From the NCBI GenBank assembly GCA_949373265.1, contig CASICT010000029.1, positions 1 through 18,296 of the forward strand: a stretch of 18,296 nucleotides of DNA, read 5' to 3'. Positions within the stretch are counted from its first letter, which is position 1. Every line of letters starts with the position of its first letter. Origin of the DNA: Candidatus Poseidoniaceae archaeon (GTDB lineage Archaea; Thermoplasmatota; Poseidoniia; Poseidoniales; Poseidoniaceae). A program made the position numbers and the translations under genes. Positions 6,908 to 14,259 of the stretch are shown here, piece by piece. The notes beneath the pieces were generated by a model. That model was not told the origin of the DNA. It saw only the letters and a list, made by a program, of their open reading frames with translations, and searched no databases.

Positions 6908-8691
6908 CAGAAGGCAGTCTCCGGGTACAGCATTAGATGCTTGTGTCCTCCAAGGACCTTAGCAGCAAGTCCTACATTATCTGGATGAATTTCAGCAAAG
7001 AATACCCTTGCGCTTGCAAGTTTGGCTTCATGAAATTCAGTTGCGGTCCCTTTAGTCTTAGCATCCAGACAAACTCGTGCCATTTTTGCCCATAAGTAGG
7101 CTAGTAGTGTATTTCCGAAGTATGAACAATAATCGGTGGCTCCTGCAGCCAAAAAGTGAGGATTACCCGCACCTTCAGCCATTAGAAGAAGTGTTAGTTG
7201 TTGTAGCCCTTTCACACTTTGGTGCAGCGGCTTATTAAATTCCACCATTTCCTCAATAGCACGGTTTTCTTCTATGAATTCAAGTAATGGCCACATCAAA
7301 TGTCGAAGATTATGACCGAAATTCTGGGTGACTTTACGCCCTACCAAATCGAGTGCTTGTATTCCATTTGTTCCTTCCCAGATAGGAGCGATTCTTACAT
7401 CTCGATAGAATTGCTCAACTCCGTACTCCGAACAATAGCCCGCTCCACCCATGACTTGGATAGCAAGCGATGCACTCTGGCAACCAGCATCTGTCGCATA
7501 TGCCTTCATGACCGGAGTGAGTAATGCGATTAGTGAGGTAGCTTGTTTTTTGGTTTCCTCATCACCTTTTTTCATCTCATCAAGTAATATCCCAATCCAT
7601 GTTCCTAGGGCTCTGGTCCCTTCACAGTTGACCTTGGCCTTTAGCAGCATTCTACGGACATCTGGGTGAACTAGGATGTTATCTGCTGGTGAATCTAGGT
7701 CTTTCATGCCCCGTAGGTCTCTTCCCTGACGCCTTTCTAGCGACCAGGCTAATGCATTTTGATATGCAATTTCACCCAGTCCAAGACCCATCATTCCAGT
7801 GGCTAGTCTTTCTCTATTCATCATCTCGAACATCAGCGCCATACCTGTATTCTTTTCGCCTACTAGCCAGCCTTTACTAGAATCGAAATTGAGCACACAG
7901 GTTGGTGAACCATGAAGTCCCATCTTATCTTCAATTCCAGATATCGATGTACCATTTTTTTCACTCGAAAGTTCTTCACCTTCACTGAGGTATTTTGGTA
8001 CAAGAAATAGCGAGATGCCTTTGGAACCTTCTGGAGCATCGGGTAGTTTTGCTAGCACCATATGAACGATGTTTTCACTCAAATCATGGTCGCCTGCTGT
8101 GATGAATATCTTTGTTCCTGTTATCGAATATGTTCCATCTTCTTGAGGGATTGCTTTGGTCTTGATAAGACCAAGATCGGTACCACAATGTGGCTCGGTA
8201 AGACACATTGTCCCACACCATTCCCCACTACCTATTTTGGCAGCATAACGATCTATATTTTGTTGTGAGGCATGTCCACTTATGATGTCGTAAACACCCA
8301 GGCTCAATGCTGCTACAACGGAGATTGCCATATTGCAAGAAATCGCAGGCTCATCCATTGCATTACGGAAGAAAAGTGGCAATTCCATGCCTCCATGCTC
8401 CTCTTTGCAAACCGCCTGTAACCAACCAGACTCAACAGTTTGCCTCCATGCCTCTTTGAAACCAGGTGGTGAACTAACTTCTCCATTCTTCAATTGAGAA
8501 CCAAATTTATCGCCATCAATATTGGATGGCTTCCACACATCGATTACGAATTGTGACCACTCTTCAGTCATCACATCAATAATTTCTCTGTCCAAGTTTT
8601 CATACCCTAATCGATTGCACACTTCTACAACATCGAATACTTCATGGAACAGAAAATTATAGTCTTCCAAAGGTGCTTTGTATACTGTCAT
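6907..8691 (-). CDS. Acyl-CoA dehydrogenase (long form, with N- and C-terminal extension domains)
   Basis: This flavoenzyme performs the first oxidation of beta-oxidation, making trans-2-enoyl-CoA. At about 594 residues it is the long form, resembling the DmdC/3-methylmercaptopropionyl-CoA dehydrogenase-like group. It opens with the extension motif YKAPLEDYNFLFHEVF, continues with CLTEPHCGTDLG and ITGTKIFITAGDHD in the flavin/substrate region, and ends with an extra C-terminal helical domain of about 140 residues. The likely catalytic base is Glu441 (numbered from the first Met) in PIWEGTNGIQALDLVGRK. I start it at ATG 8691: a strong GGAGG lies 7 nt before it but only 1 nt before the alternative ATG at 8697. 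It follows the dehydrogenase/hydratase gene by about 13 nt. Chain-length preference is unknown, and a sulfur-containing acyl-CoA is a possible alternative substrate. No ETF genes lie nearby. Confidence 0.92.
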   Translation of the reverse strand: MTVYKAPLEDYNFLFHEVFDVVEVCNRLGYENLDREIIDVMTEEWSQFVIDVWKPSNIDGDKFGSQLKNGEVSSPPGFKEAWRQTVESGWLQAVCKEEHGGMELPLFFRNAMDEPAISCNMAISVVAALSLGVYDIISGHASQQNIDRYAAKIGSGEWCGTMCLTEPHCGTDLGLIKTKAIPQEDGTYSITGTKIFITAGDHDLSENIVHMVLAKLPDAPEGSKGISLFLVPKYLSEGEELSSEKNGTSISGIEDKMGLHGSPTCVLNFDSSKGWLVGEKNTGMALMFEMMNRERLATGMMGLGLGEIAYQNALAWSLERRQGRDLRGMKDLDSPADNILVHPDVRRMLLKAKVNCEGTRALGTWIGILLDEMKKGDEETKKQATSLIALLTPVMKAYATDAGCQSASLAIQVMGGAGYCSEYGVEQFYRDVRIAPIWEGTNGIQALDLVGRKVTQNFGHNLRHLMWPLLEFIEENRAIEEMVEFNKPLHQSVKGLQQLTLLLMAEGAGNPHFLAAGATDYCSYFGNTLLAYLWAKMARVCLDAKTKGTATEFHEAKLASARVFFAEIHPDNVGLAAKVLGGHKHLMLYPETAF

Positions 8692-8704
8692 CGTCATCCC
8701 TCCT

Positions 8705-11095
8705 TCAGTTCCTCAATGGTTTACCCTTGCTCAGCATATGTTCCATTCTGGCTAGGCTGAATTCATTTCGAGCTAGTGTCGAGATGGCCTTTCTCTCGAG
8801 CGCAAGAATATCCTCCTCACTCAGTTCCTCTGTATGGTCGCATTCGCCTCCAGTCAGAACCTTTGCAAGTTCACCGATAACCGTGACGTCGTGTGGTGTA
8901 GCATGGCCTGCAATAGCAAGGTCACTCAGAGCCATTGCCAGGGCTGATCTTCCTGAAGGACCAGGTAGATGGTAAGTGTGCGGTTTAGGTGGAGAATAAT
9001 CTTCGGCTAGTTCTAGCAAGTATGACTTAGCATTAGCCAAAACATGTTCACGGTTCATCGTGATACGGTCACTTGCTCGAAGGTAACCTAGGTCTTTGGC
9101 CTGTTGTGCAGATTTAGCAATCTTAGCCATGCCGATATTTTCGAAGACCATCATGGTTGCAGCCATAGGTCCTAACCCTACAAGTTTCTCTGTAGTGACT
9201 CTTGCAAGCATCTCCTTACAACCGCCCCATGCAGGTATGATTCCTACCCCAGTTTCAACCAGTCCGATATATGATTCCGAATGAGCTACAATGCCATCGG
9301 AGTGCAGTAGGATTTCACATCCACCTCCAAGGCACATTCCAGATGCGGCTGAAACAACAGGTACCTCGGCATATTTTAGAGCTTGATATGTGTCTTGACC
9401 TAGAGCAATAAAGTCCTCCAATGTTCCCCATGCTCCAAGGTTTGCTGCAAATAATGCAAGTCCTAGATTTGCACCTGCACAGAAATTAGCAGAATCGTTA
9501 GCGATTAGTATTCCCTTCCATTCATCGCTCTCTGCAATATCGACAGCAGCGAGAAGGATTTCCATAATCAATGGATCAAGAGCATTCATTTTCGAATGGA
9601 ATTCCACTAAAAGTACTCCATCATTGGCATCCCAAATACTTGCTGAAGCATTTCTTCTAATCGCCTTACCTCGTCGACGTTTGATGTCGGCTACAGTGGT
9701 TTCTTGAGCACCTTTTAGAATTTCAGTGTGCTCTCCAGTGGAATTCAATCGAGTTATTTCGCCTTCCTTTATCCCGTAGAAAGAACCGTGTTCTGCTGCA
9801 AGTGATAGGAATGCAGGAATTGCAATATTGGCTGCTTCCATTTCTGTGACAAGCCAATCAATACCAACGGAGTCCATCATTTCAAATGGACCTTTTTTCC
9901 AATTATATCCTACCTTCATAGCATCATCAATGGCGTGGATGTCCTCACTAACTGCCGGTACTAGTGAGGCTGCATATGCAAACGTGTCAAGCAATATTTC
10001 TTTGACGAAAGCAGCACCTTTGTCTGGGTGAGTCATAAGGCGCTTGAGCCCTTGCCGACCAACTCTAGCAGAGGTAAATGCTGCTTTGCGGTTTGCGGTT
10101 TGGTATGACCCGTCAATGAGACTCCTTGCTTCTTTGGTACGCTTACCACCCTCGGTATTAAGTCGAAAGAATCCACCTTTGCCTTTGCGACCAGTATATC
10201 CATCAGAGATCATATTCTCAATGATGTCTACTCCCCTTCCTGCAATATTATGGAGAACATCCTCAGGGGGCAAGTTGTCGACCATGCTCTGCACAACGGC
10301 AGGGATAATGTCGATGCCAACCAAGTCCATCAATGCGAAAACTCCTGTTTTTGGAAGTCCAATCGGGCGACCAAGCATTGCATCAGCCTGCTCGACAGTA
10401 AATCCGTGGTCGATTGTTGCTGCAATTGACCGTTGTACGAAGTAAATACCTAGGCGGTTACCAATGAATCCAGGTGTGTCATTGCAAAGAATTACTTTCT
10501 TTCCTAGTCTTTCGGATGCGAAAATATTCATTCGATGAAATAGATCCTCTTCTACTTCATCACCCACAACTAATTCCAAAAGGGGAAGATAACGAGGGGG
10601 ATTGAAAAAGTGTGTAATTAGGAATCTTGAAGCTAAAGAAGGACTCATGCCTTTGACAAGAGAAGACCTTGGAATAGTTGATGTGTTTGATGACAATATT
10701 GCATTTTTAGAAAGATGTTTTTCTATATTGGAATAGATTGATTGCTTGATGTCAATACGCTCTACTACAACTTCTACTACCCAGTCTCTATCACTTAGTA
10801 GATGTAAATCATCTTCAAGATTAACTGGGTGTATTCTTTGAGAGTTTGACGGGTGCATCAGCGGTTCAGGGTTACTTTTGCTCATTCGTGCTATTGCCTC
10901 TCGGGCAGTAATTGACCTATCAGTGGCATCTTTTGGGACGATGTCGTATAGCAGAACATCGCAGCCTGCGTTTGCACAATGAGCGGCAATACCCGCACCC
11001 ATGATTCCACTTCCAATAACTGCAACTTTGTTGATATAACCACTATTCTTCAGTTCGGTTTGAATGACAGGAGATTGCATCTCTAGGACCATCAT
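8705..11095 (-). CDS. 3-hydroxyacyl-CoA dehydrogenase / enoyl-CoA hydratase bifunctional protein
   Basis: This 796-residue fusion catalyses hydration of enoyl-CoA and NAD-dependent oxidation of 3-hydroxyacyl-CoA. The N-terminal Rossmann domain has VAVIGSGIMGAG (GxGxMG at 28-33). SSNTST at 135-140 and the catalytic dyad His162 (ITHFFNPP) with Glu174 follow. CNDTPGFIGNRL opens the helical C-terminal dehydrogenase domains up to about residue 420. A crotonase domain occupies about 490-690. There, both catalytic glutamates of enoyl-CoA hydratase are in place, in GGGCE and in LVETGVGIIP. The domain order is dehydrogenase first, opposite to E. coli FadB and like FadN-type proteins. The start at 11095 overlaps the thiolase stop (ATGA) and has a perfect AGGAGG 5 nt upstream; the next codon is also ATG. 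Confidence 0.94.
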   Translation of the reverse strand: MMVLEMQSPVIQTELKNSGYINKVAVIGSGIMGAGIAAHCANAGCDVLLYDIVPKDATDRSITAREAIARMSKSNPEPLMHPSNSQRIHPVNLEDDLHLLSDRDWVVEVVVERIDIKQSIYSNIEKHLSKNAILSSNTSTIPRSSLVKGMSPSLASRFLITHFFNPPRYLPLLELVVGDEVEEDLFHRMNIFASERLGKKVILCNDTPGFIGNRLGIYFVQRSIAATIDHGFTVEQADAMLGRPIGLPKTGVFALMDLVGIDIIPAVVQSMVDNLPPEDVLHNIAGRGVDIIENMISDGYTGRKGKGGFFRLNTEGGKRTKEARSLIDGSYQTANRKAAFTSARVGRQGLKRLMTHPDKGAAFVKEILLDTFAYAASLVPAVSEDIHAIDDAMKVGYNWKKGPFEMMDSVGIDWLVTEMEAANIAIPAFLSLAAEHGSFYGIKEGEITRLNSTGEHTEILKGAQETTVADIKRRRGKAIRRNASASIWDANDGVLLVEFHSKMNALDPLIMEILLAAVDIAESDEWKGILIANDSANFCAGANLGLALFAANLGAWGTLEDFIALGQDTYQALKYAEVPVVSAASGMCLGGGCEILLHSDGIVAHSESYIGLVETGVGIIPAWGGCKEMLARVTTEKLVGLGPMAATMMVFENIGMAKIAKSAQQAKDLGYLRASDRITMNREHVLANAKSYLLELAEDYSPPKPHTYHLPGPSGRSALAMALSDLAIAGHATPHDVTVIGELAKVLTGGECDHTEELSEEDILALERKAISTLARNEFSLARMEHMLSKGKPLRN

Positions 11096-12216
11096 TCGAC
11101 CCTCCTAAGTACTGTAGCAATTCCCTGGCCACCACCTATGCACATGGTTGCAAGTGCAATATTGGCCTTATTTCGTGCGAGTATTGTTACGGCCCGTCCA
11201 ATGATTCTTGCACCACTGGCTCCAAGTGGGTGGCCAAGGGCGAGAGCCCCACCATCAATATTGATCTTTGATGCGTCCAGTCCAAGTTCGTCAATAACCG
11301 CAAGTGATTGTGCTGAAAAAGCCTCATTGAGTTCTATTACATCGACATCTTCCAGGCTGACCCCTGCTCTTGCGAGTGCTTTTTGGGATGCAGCAACAGG
11401 ACCGATACCCATTATTTCAGGAGAGCAACCAGATACAGCAGTTGACTCTATAGAGGCTAGTATCTTTAGTCCCTGTGTGCGTGCAAATTCTTCGCTGCAA
11501 ATGAGAACAAAGGCAGCACCATCTGTGAGCGGTGAAGAAGTACCTGCAGTTACGCTACCATCTACTTTGAATGCAGGGCTCAGTCTAGCAAGTGAACTTG
11601 TATTGGAATCAGGTCGAATACAGCCATCCAGAGACACCATTCCCCCAGAAGTGGTTATTGGAATTATTACATCGCTGAAGTCAGTATTTGCCGCCCTGCG
11701 ATGGCTTTCAACGGCAAAAACTTCTTGAGTTTCACGTTCTATTTCATAAATAGCAGCAAGATTCTCTGCAGTCAAGCCCATGTTTGTGTAAGCATCTGGC
11801 ATTTCGATTGCGAGTCTCGGATTGGGCATTGGATTAAAACCAGACATCGGAATTCTTGTCATAGATTCGACACCACCTGCAATAAAAGCATCACCTGAAC
11901 CCATGGCGATTCTGCCAGCAGCATCATGGATCGCTTGCATTGAAGATCCACAAAACCGATTGACAGTAACTCCTGCTACTGTAGGGGGTAACTCTGTGAG
12001 GAAGGATAACATCCGTCCTAAATTGAAACCCTGCTCAGCTTCAGGAAAGGCACACCCAAGTATCAAATCTTCAATCAAATTTGGATCGATTCCAGTATTT
12101 TCAATCAATCCTTTTACGACCTCAGCCGCTATATCATCGGGTCTAGAACCGGCCAAATCTCCTTTTTTGGCTGGTGTAAATGGGGATCTGTAGTACCCAC
12201 AAATTACGGCTGTCAT
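11092..12216 (-). CDS. Thiolase family acetyl-CoA acyltransferase (3-ketoacyl-CoA thiolase)
   Basis: This enzyme cleaves 3-ketoacyl-CoA with CoA to acetyl-CoA and a shortened acyl-CoA, or runs the reverse condensation. All three catalytic sites are seen: the acyl-accepting Cys89 in VNRFCGSSMQA, His329 in ALGHPLGASGARI, and the C-terminal Cys359 in MCIGGGQGIA. GGVESMTRIPM and NEAFSAQSLAV are also typical. At 374 residues it is slightly short of the usual 390. It is the promoter-proximal gene of the minus-strand operon, followed by the hydroxyacyl-CoA dehydrogenase/hydratase with a 4-nt overlap. A TATA-like element 25-26 nt before the ATG suggests a leaderless transcript. Operon context favours degradation, though the thiolase fold alone does not set direction. 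Confidence 0.94.
   Translation of the reverse strand: MTAVICGYYRSPFTPAKKGDLAGSRPDDIAAEVVKGLIENTGIDPNLIEDLILGCAFPEAEQGFNLGRMLSFLTELPPTVAGVTVNRFCGSSMQAIHDAAGRIAMGSGDAFIAGGVESMTRIPMSGFNPMPNPRLAIEMPDAYTNMGLTAENLAAIYEIERETQEVFAVESHRRAANTDFSDVIIPITTSGGMVSLDGCIRPDSNTSSLARLSPAFKVDGSVTAGTSSPLTDGAAFVLICSEEFARTQGLKILASIESTAVSGCSPEIMGIGPVAASQKALARAGVSLEDVDVIELNEAFSAQSLAVIDELGLDASKINIDGGALALGHPLGASGARIIGRAVTILARNKANIALATMCIGGGQGIATVLRRVE
11101..11106 (-). promoter_or_regulatory. Strong Shine-Dalgarno of the dehydrogenase/hydratase gene
   Basis: AGGAGG on the minus strand ends 5 nt before the ATG at 11095 and lies within the last codons of the thiolase gene. It supports independent initiation at the operon-internal junction. 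Confidence 0.65.
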
Positions 12217-12234
12217 AGCATTGTCACAGTGGTG

Positions 12235-12245
12235 TAATAATTAAA
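12235..12245 (-). promoter_or_regulatory. TATA box of the beta-oxidation operon
   Basis: TTTAATTATTA on the minus strand has its core centred 25-26 nt before the thiolase ATG, with a purine-rich GGCGG just upstream in the position of a BRE. It implies a leaderless transcript beginning at or next to the start codon. Confidence 0.5.
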
Positions 12246-12272
12246 CCGCCAAGTATCGCTGGCAACACTTGA

Positions 12273-12284
12273 TATGAATTCATA
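12273..12284. promoter_or_regulatory. 12-bp perfect palindrome between divergent thiolase operon and FMN reductase
   Basis: TATGAATTCATA is self-complementary over 12 bp. It sits about 37 nt upstream of the thiolase TATA box and 67 nt before the FMN reductase start, in the only regulatory space (128 nt) shared by both. A dimeric regulator could bind here. The palindrome is AT-rich and short, so chance is possible. Confidence 0.35.
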
Positions 12285-12344
12285 CAGTTAGTAGTGTAGG
12301 GTTGACAACGCAGACCACACCTTTGTGAACCAAGACCTCTTGCG

Positions 12345-12848
12345 ATGTCTATGGCCAAGATACTGATGATAACCGCAACCTCGGACAATAATCTCGCTTT
12401 AGCACAAAAGTTTGCTGATGCTGCACGTGAAATGGGACATGATGCAGATATTGTTAATCTCGCTGAATTGGATATGCCATTGTTCACAGTAGCCCGCTCT
12501 AAGGGAATAGATTCTGTTCCAGGAATGACTGAACTCAAAGAGGCTATGTCATCTGCTGATTCTTGGGTTGTTATCGCTCCTGAATACAATGGCTCAATGC
12601 CGCCAACTCTCAACAATACAGTAGCATGGCTCAGTACACAGTGGAAAGATTTCCGTGCATTATTCAATTCCCGTAAGGTTGGTCTTGCAACACACAGTGG
12701 TGGAGGCGGCGAACATGTAATCATGGCAATGCGACAGATGTTCTCTTATCTCGGATGCAATGTTTTGGGACGTAATTTGTCTTCAAATAAGGATAAAGAG
12801 GCTAACCCTGAAACTATTGTCGACATGTTAAACCAACTTGCAAACTGA
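12345..12848 (+). CDS. NADPH-dependent FMN reductase family flavoprotein
   Basis: This 167-residue protein has a flavodoxin-like fold. The N-terminal strand and phosphate loop read KILMITATSDNNLALAQKF (about 5-23). The family hallmark APEYNGSMPPTLNNTVAWLS (78-97) binds the flavin, and THSGGGG follows in the next flavin-contact position. Such enzymes reduce FMN, quinones, azo compounds or chromate with NAD(P)H. ATG codons at 12345 and 12351 both fit; no Shine-Dalgarno is seen. It is divergent from the beta-oxidation operon, so shared control is possible. A link to flavin recycling for the acyl-CoA dehydrogenase is speculation. Confidence 0.9.
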   Translation: MSMAKILMITATSDNNLALAQKFADAAREMGHDADIVNLAELDMPLFTVARSKGIDSVPGMTELKEAMSSADSWVVIAPEYNGSMPPTLNNTVAWLSTQWKDFRALFNSRKVGLATHSGGGGEHVIMAMRQMFSYLGCNVLGRNLSSNKDKEANPETIVDMLNQLAN

Positions 12849-12865
12849 TTTTAGTCTTCAGTAAT

Positions 12866-12876
12866 TGTTAAGTTAA
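12866..12876 (+). promoter_or_regulatory. TATA box of the 119-residue hypothetical gene
   Basis: TTAAGTTA within this stretch is centred 25-26 nt before ATG 12897, indicating a leaderless mRNA separate from the upstream FMN reductase gene. Confidence 0.45.
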
Positions 12877-12896
12877 CCTTCCGATTAGTTCACCTT

Positions 12897-13256
12897 ATGG
12901 AGAACAACGAGTGTTTCATAACCATAATGGGTGAAGATTGGGAGAGAATCGAAGATTGCAATGTTCACATGAACGTAAAGCGTCGGCTACAGCGCACAGT
13001 TATCCGTGGTAACGAAGGCGATGACCTTCTAGATGAAGGTGCGGAATCTGCTGTCTATACAATTACTGGGAATATGGGAATGGAGCAATACAAAAGGATC
13101 CTAGTGATTTTCAGAAAAGAGCAACCTTACTTCCACGACCCATTTGAAGACCGCCAGATGAAGGCTGTATTCTCAAGTATCGACTACGATAGTAGAACTG
13201 GTGAATATGAATTCATTCTTGTTGAAGATGCTGAGCAAGACGAAATAATGTCTTAA
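12897..13256 (+). CDS. Hypothetical protein, 119 residues
   Basis: I do not recognise this protein. It is soluble-looking, has no signal peptide or membrane segment, and is mixed charged with an acidic C-terminus. The segments CFITIMGEDWERI, SAVYTITGNMGMEQYKRILVIF and VFSSIDYDSRTGEYEFILVED look like alternating beta-strands. The last block loosely recalls short phage-tail or baseplate-type beta proteins, but this is only an impression. The reading frame is convincing: an ATG 25-26 nt after a TATA-like box, length, codon use like its neighbours, and a tight convergent junction with the next gene (17 nt). Confidence 0.7.
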   Translation: MENNECFITIMGEDWERIEDCNVHMNVKRRLQRTVIRGNEGDDLLDEGAESAVYTITGNMGMEQYKRILVIFRKEQPYFHDPFEDRQMKAVFSSIDYDSRTGEYEFILVEDAEQDEIMS

Positions 13257-13268
13257 TTATTATTTTTG
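13257..13268 (+). terminator. T-rich terminator-like stretch
   Basis: A T-rich run right after the TAA of the 119-residue gene (ATTATTATTTTTG) lies in the 17-nt convergent gap. Archaeal RNA polymerase commonly terminates at oligo-T without a hairpin. Confidence 0.35.
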
Positions 13269-13273
13269 TAAAT

Positions 13274-13957
13274 TCACATTAGTGGCCCTAAGTGAACGCC
13301 TGCAGCTATAACTATGCTCGATGCGATTACGATTAGCACGTTGTCATCGATTGGGCCAAACTCATAACGTTCAATAAATGATGCCACAGCACCAGATATT
13401 GCTCCCCATAATGGAATTGATGGGTCTGCACTCTTACCAATTAGGAATCCGAGAGGAATACATAGAATAGCCATTCCTAGATTCCCCCAAGCACTCTTGG
13501 TTCTTCTTGCAAACATTTTGTTGCGAATTATTCCTGTTACTCCATCGCCATATGCCATGAATAAGGCTGGCAGAATTGCCAACCAAGCATCGTCCAAGTA
13601 GTGCCACAGTGCGAATACAGAGATTCCCAGCATGAATGCAAAGGTTGCATCATTCATGTTCTTCTCGGTTTGCATCCACCACAATCTTCTATCTGTCATG
13701 TGAGCAGCCGCTAATCCTGCAGCCCCTAGTAGACCTCCTAGGAGGGGATAGATTGGGTCTGTGAACACGATAGGGCACAGTATTAGAGGTATTCCTCCAG
13801 CGACCATGTGGGCTATTTTACGGTTGTAGTAAACCGCAACCATGTTCTCACAGCCTTTCGACATAAGGTGGGCGTGAAATGGTTTGATGGCCATTACGGT
13901 TAGGAATGCAAAAACTCCAAGGCCGAAAAACCAAAACAACTGTGAATCAATAGCCAT
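13274..13957 (-). CDS. CTP-dependent polyprenol/phytol/diacylglycerol kinase-like membrane protein
   Basis: This 227-residue protein is largely hydrophobic, with about seven membrane segments. Its motif series matches the dolichol kinase / phytol kinase (VTE5) / Dgk1 superfamily, whose members phosphorylate isoprenoid alcohols or diacylglycerol with CTP. The motifs are NRKIAHMVAG (RKxxH, 46-50), AYGDGVTGIIR (136-145, Asp138), KSAWGN (154-159) and, near the end, GAVASFIERYEFGPIDDN with Glu196 and the DDN at 204-206. In archaea such enzymes may act on geranylgeraniol or dolichol, linking them to membrane lipid or glycan carriers. It is convergent with the hypothetical gene. A 14-bp palindrome touches its start codon. 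Confidence 0.78.
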   Translation of the reverse strand: MAIDSQLFWFFGLGVFAFLTVMAIKPFHAHLMSKGCENMVAVYYNRKIAHMVAGGIPLILCPIVFTDPIYPLLGGLLGAAGLAAAHMTDRRLWWMQTEKNMNDATFAFMLGISVFALWHYLDDAWLAILPALFMAYGDGVTGIIRNKMFARRTKSAWGNLGMAILCIPLGFLIGKSADPSIPLWGAISGAVASFIERYEFGPIDDNVLIVIASSIVIAAGVHLGPLM

Positions 13958-13970
13958 ACACGTACGTGTA
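13957..13970. promoter_or_regulatory. 14-bp perfect palindrome at the kinase start codon
   Basis: TACACGTACGTGTA is fully self-complementary and reaches the first base of the kinase ATG; another ACGTA follows directly. It lies between the start and the expected TATA position, where a repressor could block initiation. Confidence 0.4.
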
Positions 13971-13999
13971 CGTATTCAGTGCATAATGCTGACTAGTGA

Positions 14000-14197
14000 T
14001 TAGACGAGGCCAGCAAAGAATAGCCAACCAACATTCATGATTATTGCCGGAGCAAGTAGGAACATGAATGTGATCATTACCGGAAATAGACTGATGATTA
14101 GAGTCATAAGAAATATGATCGTCATTAGCATCACGAACTTTACGGTGGTCGCTGAATTATTTTTCTTCATTGTCTGTGCAATATTTATTTGCTCCAT
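14000..14197 (-). CDS. Small hydrophobic membrane protein, function unknown
   Basis: This protein has 65 residues from ATG 14197. A short polar, basic N-terminus (MEQINIAQTMKKNN) is followed by two hydrophobic helices that occupy the rest (about residues 21-40 and 43-63). No motif is recognised. An ATG at 14221 would add eight residues, but a TATA-like CTTAATATG lies 26 nt before 14197 and overlaps that upstream ATG, which favours the shorter form. Its own promoter and compact fit between SelO and the kinase gene support a real gene, though short hydrophobic frames can arise by chance. Confidence 0.55.
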   Translation of the reverse strand: MEQINIAQTMKKNNSATTVKFVMLMTIIFLMTLIISLFPVMITFMFLLAPAIIMNVGWLFFAGLV

Positions 14198-14218
14198 ACC
14201 ATATCCATCGTCGGTCAG

Positions 14219-14227
14219 CATATTAAG
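14219..14227 (-). promoter_or_regulatory. TATA box of the small membrane protein gene
   Basis: CTTAATATG on the minus strand is centred about 26 nt before ATG 14197, fitting a leaderless mRNA and deciding between two possible start codons. Confidence 0.4.
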
Positions 14228-14259
14228 GCCTGTTTGGCACTATGCAGTTAATGGTAGGA

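Noticed and set aside
11138..11728. Long open frame of 196 codons on the plus strand opposite the thiolase
   Set aside because: It mirrors the thiolase codon pattern, has no recognisable motif, and overlaps a firmly identified gene.
12224..12724. Open frame of 166 codons on the minus strand opposite the FMN reductase
   Set aside because: It is antisense to a clearly identified flavoprotein and covers the shared promoter gap. The composition is low-information, Ser/Ala-rich.
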